Source: an uncultured Lachnospiraceae bacterium
Lineage (GTDB): Bacteria; Bacillota; Clostridia; Lachnospirales; Lachnospiraceae
DNA: 11,187 nucleotides
Direction of reading: 5' to 3'
NCBI GenBank assembly: GCA_902496125.1
Contig: CABUZU010000063.1
Location: 1 to 11,187, forward strand
Part shown: piece by piece, positions 6,261-11,187 of the stretch
How the letters are laid out: every line of letters starts with the position of its first letter
Position numbering within the stretch: the stretch's first letter is position 1
Notes under the pieces: model-generated
What the model was told of the DNA's origin: nothing
Database searches by the model: none
What the model saw: the letters and a program-made list of their open reading frames with translations, nothing else
Position numbers and translations under genes: made by a program

Positions 6261-6317
6261 GAAAATACCTCCAAATGTATTATTAATTGTATTTCGTCAT
6301 TAACTATACAACACCCT

Positions 6318-6346
6318 AGTATAAAGGAACTTTTTGATAAAATCAA
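6318..6346 (-). promoter_or_regulatory. purA promoter
   Basis: TTGATT (6346-6341) and TATACT (6323-6318) are 17 bases apart on the minus strand. Transcription would start near 6311, giving a leader of about 50 bases. The -35 and spacer lie within the inverted repeat at 6331-6361. The promoter begins directly after the terminator of the preceding operon. Confidence 0.65.
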
Positions 6347-6361
6347 TACCTTTATCAAAAA
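6331..6361. repeat. Perfect 11-bp inverted repeat over the purA -35 region
   Basis: TTTTTGATAAA (6331-6341) and TTTATCAAAAA (6351-6361) are exact inverted copies around nine bases. One arm overlaps the T-run of the upstream terminator and the other lies in the purA promoter spacer. It could be an operator for purine control or only an accident of AT-rich sequence. It does not match the CCGAAY PurBox known from Bacillus. Confidence 0.5.
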
Positions 6362-6383
6362 AGACGACTCAATCCGAGTCGTC
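6357..6383 (-). terminator. Terminator of the purine operon, overlapping the last codons
   Basis: GACGACTC (6363-6370) and GAGTCGTC (6376-6383) form a perfect 8-bp stem with a five-base loop, followed by six T on the minus strand (6362-6357). The 5' arm of the transcript encodes the final codons of the small membrane protein, and its TGA stop (6371-6369) straddles the loop and the start of the 3' arm. Confidence 0.9.
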
Positions 6384-6581
6384 TCCTTTTAAATATTTAA
6401 TAATCATCATACATCCGTATAAAACAACGGGTACAAAAAACGTTGCATAAAGCGATGCATAAAATAACTGTGTCGCAAATTTAGAATGGAATAAACTGCT
6501 AATAAAGGTAAGTAGGTATAGTCCCACTAAAAGTGCAATCCCAATCCATGCCAAAATTTGTTTTAATTTCTTATTAGACAT
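6369..6581 (-). CDS. Small two-helix membrane protein of unknown function
   Basis: Seventy residues: a short basic N-terminus (MSNKKLKQ), a first hydrophobic helix at about 9-29 (ILAWIGIALLVGLYLLTFI), a second at about 43-63 (LYATFFVPVVLYGCMMIIKY), and an acidic tail GDDSD. No family is recognised. The ATG overlaps the end of purB by eight bases (ATGTCTAA), so translation is probably coupled to purB; no separate strong RBS is present. It is the last gene of the operon, and its stop lies in the terminator hairpin. By position it could be an unstudied accessory of purine metabolism or a passenger. Gene reality is likely because of the tight overlap and clean membrane topology. Confidence 0.75.
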   Translation of the reverse strand: MSNKKLKQILAWIGIALLVGLYLLTFISSLFHSKFATQLFYASLYATFFVPVVLYGCMMIIKYLKGDDSD

Positions 6582-8007
6582 TAATCTGTGCCTTTTCGCC
6601 TAACAATTCCTTATTTTCTTCAAGAATTGGTGCAATCACTTCTGCTAAGAAAGATTCTACCTGTTCCTTTGCACGACCTGTATATCTAGAAGGTTCCATT
6701 GTCTTTTGTAAATCTTCTAAATTAAGTCCAAATGATTCATCTGCTGCAATTAACTCTAATAAATTATTGTCAAGACCTCTTTCTTTTACATTGCGTCCAG
6801 CTTCCATAGAAAGTGTACGAATCTTTTCATGAAGTTCTTGTCTATCTCCACCAGCTTTTACCGCGTCCATCATAATATTTTCAGTTGCCATAAATGGAAG
6901 TTCTGCCATTAAATGCTTTGTAATAACCTTATCATAAACAACTAATCCATCTACAACATTTAAATATAAATCTAGAATACCATCAATTGCTAAAAAGCCC
7001 TCTGGTACACTAAGTCTCTTATTAGCAGAATCATCTAAAGTACGTTCAAACCACTGTGTAGAAGCTACAAGCATTGGATTCATAAGGTCAGCCATTACAT
7101 AATTTGATAAAGAAGCCATACGTTCACAACGCATTGGATTTCTCTTATATGCCATTGCTGATGAACCAATTTGATTCTTTTCAAATGGTTCTTCTACTTC
7201 TTTTAAGTGCTGTAATAGACGAATATCATTTGAGAATTTATGTGCACTCTGAGCAATGCCAGCAAGTACACTAAGAACTCTACTATCTACTTTTCTTGAA
7301 TAGGTCTGACCAGAAACTGGATAGCAACCATCAAATCCCATCTTTGTTGCAATCTTTTGCTCTAATTGTTTGATTTTTTCATGGTCTCCATTGAATAATT
7401 CCATGAAGCTTGCTTGAGTTCCAGTTGTTCCCTTCGAACCTAATAATTTAAGGCTTCCTAACACATATTCTAAATCTTCTAAATCGAGTTTTAACTCCAT
7501 CATCCAAAGAGTAGCTCTCTTACCAACTGTTGTTGGCTGTGCGGGCTGGAAATGAGTAAATGCAAGAGTTGGTAAATCTTTATATTTATCAGCAAATCTG
7601 CTAAGTTCGTCTAATACACAAACTAATTTTTTCTTTACTAATTCTAATGCTTCCTTCATTAAAATGATATCTGTATTGTCTCCTACATAACAAGAAGTTG
7701 CACCTAAATGAATAATACCTTTTGCTTTCGGGCATTGTACACCATAAGCATAAACATGGCTCATAACATCATGACGAACTAATTTTTCTCTTTCTCTTGC
7801 AACATCATAATTGATATCATCTTTGTGAGCTTTTAATTCTTCAATCTGTTCTGGGGTAATACTATCTAGTCCTAATTCATATTCTGATTCTGCAAGTGCA
7901 ATCCATAGTTCTCTCCAAGTTTTAAATTTCTTGTCCTGTGAAAAAATGTATTGCATTTCACGACTTGCATAACGTTCAGATAAAGGGCTAACATAACGAT
8001 CTGTCAT
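6574..8007 (-). CDS. purB: Adenylosuccinate lyase
   Basis: Catalyses two beta-eliminations that release fumarate: SAICAR to AICAR, and adenylosuccinate to AMP. It is a soluble tetramer of the fumarase/aspartase superfamily. At 477 residues it is longer than the ~430-residue Bacillus type and looks like the class containing human ADSL. Matching parts are RHDVMSHV (78-85, His84), TSCYVGDNTD (104-113), LAFTHFQPAQPTTVGKR (148-164), SGQTYSRKVD (232-241) and the signature loop SSAMAYKRNP (282-291) with the catalytic serine. All catalytic positions appear intact. GAGG (8020-8017) lies nine bases before the ATG, and the gap to purF is 20 bases, so the two share a transcript. Its last codons overlap the start of the small membrane gene. 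Confidence 0.96.
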   Translation of the reverse strand: MTDRYVSPLSERYASREMQYIFSQDKKFKTWRELWIALAESEYELGLDSITPEQIEELKAHKDDINYDVAREREKLVRHDVMSHVYAYGVQCPKAKGIIHLGATSCYVGDNTDIILMKEALELVKKKLVCVLDELSRFADKYKDLPTLAFTHFQPAQPTTVGKRATLWMMELKLDLEDLEYVLGSLKLLGSKGTTGTQASFMELFNGDHEKIKQLEQKIATKMGFDGCYPVSGQTYSRKVDSRVLSVLAGIAQSAHKFSNDIRLLQHLKEVEEPFEKNQIGSSAMAYKRNPMRCERMASLSNYVMADLMNPMLVASTQWFERTLDDSANKRLSVPEGFLAIDGILDLYLNVVDGLVVYDKVITKHLMAELPFMATENIMMDAVKAGGDRQELHEKIRTLSMEAGRNVKERGLDNNLLELIAADESFGLNLEDLQKTMEPSRYTGRAKEQVESFLAEVIAPILEENKELLGEKAQINV

Positions 8008-8027
8008 AGAATCTTTCCTCTCTTTGT

Positions 8028-9464
8028 TTATTTTTCAAATTCTCCTCTAATATCTTGTGTTGGAGGAGCAATTGGGTACTTTCCACTAAAGCAAGCAGTA
8101 CAAATTGGAAGTCCTTCTGATAATTCGAGTAATCGATTTTCATTAAGGTATGCCAATGAATCTGCACCGATTATTTGTCTAATTTCTTCAACGGTTCGAT
8201 TGTGTGCAATTAGTTGGTCTTCTGCTGGTACATCGGTACCGAAATAACATGGATGTAAAAATGGCGGTGATGAAATTCTTACATGTACTTCCTTCGCTCC
8301 TGCTTCTCGAAGCATGGATACAATACGGTCAGAAGTGGTACCTCGTACAATCGAATCATCAATCATAACAATTCTCTTGCCAGCTACTGCTTCTTTTAAT
8401 ACATTTAATTTGATACGTACACTGCTCTCACGATTGCTCTGTGAAGGCTTTATGAAAGTACGTCCCACATAACCATTCTTAACAAATGCAGTTCCATATG
8501 GGATTCCTGATTCTAATGCATAGCCTTGTGCTGCTGCATTTCCTGATTCTGGAACTCCAACAATTAAATCTGCATCAACTGGTGAATCCTTTGCAAGTAA
8601 GCGTCCTGCTTTAATTCTTGAGCCATAAACACTAACACCATCAATATAACTATCAGGTCTTGCAAAATAAATATATTCAAAGACGCATCTAGCAGATGGC
8701 TTTTCAACTAAGCACATACTCTTATCTGAATGAATATTGCCATCTTTATCAATGGTTACAATTTCACCTGGTTCTACATCTCTTATAAATTTTGCACCAA
8801 TCGTATCTAGTGCACAAGTTTCAGAAGTAATCACATACGTATTATCTCTTTTACCAATGCATAAAGGTCTAAATCCAAATGGGTCACGAACACCAATTAA
8901 TTTTCTTGGACTCATAATAACCATGGAATAAGCCCCTTTAATCTTGGTCATCGCCTTTGCTACTGCTTCTTCTGCGGTGCCCACTTTTGCACGAGCTCTT
9001 GCAATTAAATAAGCAATAACTTCTGAATCAATTGTTGTCTGGAAAATTGCACCATCTTTTGCTAACTCATCGTGAATCTCTGGTGCATTGACCAAATTTC
9101 CATTATGGGCTAAAGCAAGTGTACCTTTAATATAGTGTAAAACAAGTGGCTGTGCATTCTCTCTTGTACTGCTACCAGCTGTTGAATATCTAACGTGTCC
9201 CACACCAATATTACCAGCTAGCTTATTAAGCTCTTCTTTATCAAAAACCTCATTGACTAGTCCCATACCTTTATGTACGAATACTTTCTGAGGTCCGAAG
9301 GTATCACTTGTTGCAATACCACAACTTTCTTGTCCCCTGTGTTGCAATGCTAATAATCCATAATATACACTTGAGGCAACCTGTGTCTTACCTGTTATAT
9401 CATAAATACCAAATACACCACATTCTTCATGAGGCTCATCGGAATAAATTCTTAAATCTTCCAT
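8028..9464 (-). CDS. purF: Amidophosphoribosyltransferase
   Basis: Makes 5-phosphoribosylamine from PRPP and glutamine, the committed step of purine synthesis. The protein has 478 residues. A 14-residue propeptide (MEDLRIYSDEPHEE) precedes Cys15, which becomes the N-terminal nucleophile of the glutaminase domain (CGVFGI, then LLALQHRGQESCGI at 37-50 and GHVRYSTAG at 89-97). The phosphoribosyltransferase half carries the PRPP loop VMIDDSIVRGTTS (366-378). Cys260, Cys406, Cys455 and Cys458 fit the four ligands of the [4Fe-4S] cluster in the Bacillus-type enzyme, so it should be oxygen-sensitive and cleaved autocatalytically. GGAAGG (9476-9471) lies six bases before the ATG. It is separated from purC by a 209-bp inserted element, unusual for this operon. 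Feedback control by AMP/GMP is expected from the family. Confidence 0.97.
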   Translation of the reverse strand: MEDLRIYSDEPHEECGVFGIYDITGKTQVASSVYYGLLALQHRGQESCGIATSDTFGPQKVFVHKGMGLVNEVFDKEELNKLAGNIGVGHVRYSTAGSSTRENAQPLVLHYIKGTLALAHNGNLVNAPEIHDELAKDGAIFQTTIDSEVIAYLIARARAKVGTAEEAVAKAMTKIKGAYSMVIMSPRKLIGVRDPFGFRPLCIGKRDNTYVITSETCALDTIGAKFIRDVEPGEIVTIDKDGNIHSDKSMCLVEKPSARCVFEYIYFARPDSYIDGVSVYGSRIKAGRLLAKDSPVDADLIVGVPESGNAAAQGYALESGIPYGTAFVKNGYVGRTFIKPSQSNRESSVRIKLNVLKEAVAGKRIVMIDDSIVRGTTSDRIVSMLREAGAKEVHVRISSPPFLHPCYFGTDVPAEDQLIAHNRTVEEIRQIIGADSLAYLNENRLLELSEGLPICTACFSGKYPIAPPTQDIRGEFEK

Positions 9465-9477
9465 GGGTTTCCTTCCG

Positions 9478-9487
9478 TTTATTTAAT
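9478..9487. repeat. Direct repeat, left copy (likely target-site duplication)
   Basis: TTTATTTAAT, identical to 9697-9706. It lies just outside the purF-side end of the 209-bp element. Confidence 0.65.
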
Positions 9488-9696
9488 GATGTTGGGGTCA
9501 AAAGCTTTTTGCCCCCAATGATACCAGATTGTTTCGCACTATGTGCTCCCACAATCTTCAAAAACATTCATAAATTCACACATTTTTCTATGAAAAATGG
9601 CTATTTATTCATGTTTTTGGCGGGTCCCAAAGTTAAAAATCTTCTTGCAAGCAAGCTTGCATCAGATTCTTAACTTTTTGACCCTGGTATCATCAA
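9488..9696. mobile_element. MITE-like non-coding insertion between purC and purF
   Basis: The 209-bp block is flanked by a perfect 10-bp direct repeat and has no gene. Both ends read inward to a GGGTCAAAA motif (9494-9503, and 9684-9676 on the other strand), forming imperfect terminal inverted repeats; ATGATACCAG (9518-9527) is matched by CTGGTATCAT (9684-9693). It is packed with stems. A purF-side hairpin spans 9492-9518. A perfect 8-bp hairpin CATTTTTC/GAAAAATG (9581-9599) sits almost at its centre. Two 20-base arms agree at 17 positions (9622-9641 with 9665-9684) around an inner TGCAAG/CTTGCA stem (9646-9661). No transposase is present, so mobility would need a related element elsewhere. 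No U-run follows the stems in the operon direction, so purF may still be transcribed through it. A riboswitch is the alternative, less likely given the flanking repeat. Confidence 0.65.
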
Positions 9697-9706
9697 TTTA
9701 TTTAAT
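9697..9706. repeat. Direct repeat, right copy (overlaps the purC stop codon)
   Basis: TTTATTTAAT, identical to 9478-9487. On the coding strand it reads ATT AAA TAA A, so it includes the last two sense codons and the stop of purC. A target duplication here would leave the purC protein unchanged. Confidence 0.65.
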
Positions 9707-10408
9707 CCCAAGACGCTTAAATACTTCTTCATAAGCATCTTCTACATTACCTAAATCTCTTCTGAAACGGTCTTTGTCTAATTTTTCATTTGTTTCTTTA
9801 TCCCATAATCTACAAGTATCTGGAGATACTTCATCTGCTAAAATAATGGTACCATCTGCTAAACGACCAAATTCAATCTTAAAGTCGATTAAACGAATTC
9901 CGATACTATCAAAATATTTAATCATGACTTCATTTACTTTGAATGCATATTTTGTAATGGTATCAATTTCTTCTTGTGTAGCCAAACCAAGTGCAAGTGC
10001 ATAATATGAATTAATAAATGGATCGCCAAGGTCATCGTTCTTATAGCTAAACTCTAATGTAGGACAAAGAAGCTGTCTACCTTCTTCAATACCTAATTTC
10101 TTAGAGAAGCTACCTGCTGCTACATTTCTGATAATAACTTCTAAAGGAACAATCTCAACTTTTTTAACTGCTGTTTCTCTATCACTTAATTCTTCTACTA
10201 AGTGAGTAGGAACGCCTTCTGCTTCTAAAAGTTTAAATACATGATTTGTCATACGGTTGTTAATCGCACCCTTACCTACAATAGTACCTTTTTTAATACC
10301 ATTGAACGCTGTTGCATCATCTTTGTAATCAACGATTAAAACATTTTCTACATCAGTGGTGTAAACTTTTTTAGCTTTTCCTTCATAAAGTAATTGTACT
10401 TTCTCCAT
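9698..10408 (-). CDS. purC: Phosphoribosylaminoimidazole-succinocarboxamide synthase (SAICAR synthetase)
   Basis: Joins CAIR and aspartate with ATP to make SAICAR, the substrate of PurB. The 236-residue protein shows the family marks in order: LYEGKAKKVY (7-16) of the ATP-binding loop, DATAFNG and KGTIVGKGAINN, EVIIRNVAAGS, LIDFKIEFGR, and ADEVSPDTCRLWD near the C-terminus. I start at ATG 10408 because AAGGAG (10423-10418) lies nine bases upstream and the length then equals the usual ~235. An in-frame ATG at 10432 has no RBS. It is the first gene of the operon, 55 bases downstream of a promoter. Its stop codon lies within the 10-bp repeat flanking the inserted element. No G-box riboswitch or PurBox was seen ahead of it. 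Confidence 0.96.
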   Translation of the reverse strand: MEKVQLLYEGKAKKVYTTDVENVLIVDYKDDATAFNGIKKGTIVGKGAINNRMTNHVFKLLEAEGVPTHLVEELSDRETAVKKVEIVPLEVIIRNVAAGSFSKKLGIEEGRQLLCPTLEFSYKNDDLGDPFINSYYALALGLATQEEIDTITKYAFKVNEVMIKYFDSIGIRLIDFKIEFGRLADGTIILADEVSPDTCRLWDKETNEKLDKDRFRRDLGNVEDAYEEVFKRLGIK

Positions 10409-10462
10409 TATTGTTGTCTCCTTACTACTCATAAAATTGGTAAATTAGTTACTCCATCTAAG

Positions 10463-10491
10463 AGTATAATACAATATTTTTGAAAAAACAA
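10463..10491 (-). promoter_or_regulatory. Promoter of the purC-purF-purB operon
   Basis: TTGTTT (10491-10486) and TATACT (10468-10463) are separated by 17 bases. Transcription would start near 10456, giving a short leader of about 48 bases with no terminator or obvious riboswitch fold. Confidence 0.65.
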
Positions 10492-10533
10492 TTAGTAAAT
10501 ATGATTAAAAAATAGGAAGTCTTTTCGATTTCC

Positions 10534-10562
10534 TTGACTTTTATGTCAAAGAATGATATTAT
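10534..10562 (+). promoter_or_regulatory. dapA promoter
   Basis: TTGACT (10534-10539) and TATTAT (10557-10562) are separated by 17 bases; each matches five of six consensus bases. The start near 10569 places the whole riboswitch in the leader. Confidence 0.8.
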
Positions 10563-10575
10563 CGACTCATCAAAA

Positions 10576-10735
10576 GTAGAGGTTGCAGATTTCATCAGTA
10601 GAATATTCGACGAAGTCAGGTTCGATTGAGAATATTAGAAAGGGACATCTGCCGAAGGATTGATTGCCTGTCTCTTTCATTTCCTGGGCACTGAGTTAAG
10701 AACTCTTTGACTGTCACCAACGGTGGAGCGCTACG
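10576..10735 (+). ncRNA. Lysine riboswitch (L box) in the dapA leader
   Basis: The leader carries the conserved pieces of the lysine riboswitch in order: GTAGAGGTTGCAG (10576-10588) at the 5' side of P1/P2, AGAAAGGGACATCTGCCGAAGG near 10637-10658 (P2 return and P3 core), CTGGGCACTGAGTTAAGAAC near 10684-10703, and CACCAACGGTGGAGCGCTAC (10715-10734) closing P5 and P1. GTAG and CTAC at the ends pair to form P1. Lysine binding favours the terminator at 10793-10819 and lowers dapA transcription, as known for lysC and dapA leaders in Firmicutes. The exact antiterminator pairing was not worked out. Confidence 0.93.
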
Positions 10736-10792
10736 TGTAATATTTTTGTTGTACAATTTTTGTGCAAGATTATTGTTATGTCAATGCGTAAG

Positions 10793-10819
10793 GTTAGCCC
10801 CATCGGGTTAGCTTTTTTT
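10793..10819 (+). terminator. Riboswitch expression-platform terminator
   Basis: GTTAGCCC (10793-10800) pairs with GGGTTAGC (10805-10812), two pairs being G-U, around loop CATC. Seven T follow (10813-10819). It lies between the riboswitch and the dapA RBS, so it acts as a conditional terminator. Confidence 0.9.
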
Positions 10820-10846
10820 ATTCTTATTATTTTAGGAGGATTTATT

Positions 10847-11187
10847 ATGTCAATTTTTAAAGGTGCAGCTGTTGCTATTATCACACCATTTAATGAAGAT
10901 GGAAGTATTAACTATGAAGAATTCGGTCGTATTATCGATGACCAGATTGCAAATGGTACCGATGCTATCGTTGCTTGTGGTACTACCGGTGAAGCAGCTA
11001 CATTAACTCATGAAGAACATTTAGATGTTATTGCATTTGCTTGTAAACATGTTAATAAGAGAGTTCCTGTTATCGCAGGTACTGGTTCTAATTGCACAAA
11101 GACTGCAATTTATTTATCTCAAGAAGCACAAAAATTAGGAGCTGATGCACTTTTAGTTGTAACTCCTTATTATAATAAAGCAACACA
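10847..11187 (+). CDS. dapA: 4-hydroxy-tetrahydrodipicolinate synthase, N-terminal part (partial)
   Basis: Condenses pyruvate and aspartate semialdehyde in the first committed step to diaminopimelate and lysine. The 113 codons present start MSIFKGAAVAIITPFNEDGS and include ACGTTGEAATLTHEEH near residues 43-58, the conserved CGTTGE active-site loop with its Thr pair. VIAGTGSNCTKTAIYLSQEA and ALLVVTPYYNK near the window end carry the Tyr of the catalytic triad. The Schiff-base lysine lies beyond the window. AGGAGGA (10834-10840) is six bases before the ATG. The lysine riboswitch and terminator upstream agree with this identity and show feedback control by lysine. Confidence 0.96.
   Translation, partial: MSIFKGAAVAIITPFNEDGSINYEEFGRIIDDQIANGTDAIVACGTTGEAATLTHEEHLDVIAFACKHVNKRVPVIAGTGSNCTKTAIYLSQEAQKLGADALLVVTPYYNKAT

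Noticed and set aside
6041..6358. Minus-strand ORF overlapping the 5' end of purA
   Set aside because: It is the alternate frame of purA plus its promoter region; codons 3' of 6260 are the purA frame shifted.
9488..9696. Riboswitch (purine, ZTP or PRPP type) in the purF leader
   Set aside because: None of the conserved cores I know for these classes is visible, there is no terminator U-run or RBS-masking stem obvious, and the flanking 10-bp direct repeat fits an insertion better.
10409..10432. Eight-residue N-terminal extension of PurC from ATG 10432
   Set aside because: No RBS upstream, while AAGGAG lies correctly before ATG 10408, and PurC proteins usually begin at MEKVQ-like sequence.

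Overview
The window looks like a piece of a low-GC Firmicute chromosome, most likely a Lachnospiraceae-type clostridium. Supporting signs are AT-rich sequence, strong GGAGG ribosome binding sites, canonical TTGACA/TATAAT promoters, many U-tract terminators, a lysine riboswitch in front of dapA, and purine enzymes with a clostridial flavour. The assignment rests on gene content and remembered family resemblance, not on a search.

Layout. 1-859 (-): N-terminal part of a MATE efflux transporter, cut by the window edge. Its promoter lies on top of that of a divergent flavin-type split-barrel protein (942-1349, +). 1387-3745 is a damaged region: the promoter, RBS and first ~45 codons of an unknown membrane or secreted protein (+) run directly into a 3'-truncated AEC-family permease gene (-). 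Next come an intact SLC13/ArsB-type permease (1801-3153, -) and only the C-terminal ~165 residues of an NAD(P)-malic enzyme (-). Together these look like a decaying malate uptake/oxidation operon. 3746-3958 carries no convincing gene but holds two palindromes built on TGCATA. 3959-4732 (-) encodes a sigma70-like protein that keeps the core-binding regions but lacks the promoter-melting and -35 recognition parts. 4986-6260 (-) is purA, with its own promoter and terminator.

6369-10408 (-) is a purine operon, purC-purF-purB-small membrane protein, started by a promoter at 10463-10491. It makes the committed step to phosphoribosylamine (PurF), SAICAR (PurC), and the two lyase steps (PurB). PurA, transcribed separately just downstream, with PurB converts IMP to AMP. 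The purC-purF gap is filled by a 209-bp hairpin-rich element flanked by a perfect 10-bp direct repeat. Removing it plus one repeat copy restores a 14-nt purC-purF spacing, so I read it as a MITE-like insertion inside the operon.

10534-11187 (+): divergent from purC, a promoter, lysine riboswitch, intrinsic terminator and the start of dapA, cut by the window end.

The most unusual items are the MITE-like insertion in the pur operon, the stripped-down sigma-like protein, a PurA with altered active-site motifs, and the two deletion scars at the malate locus. No CRISPR array, tRNA, rRNA or transposase gene was seen.
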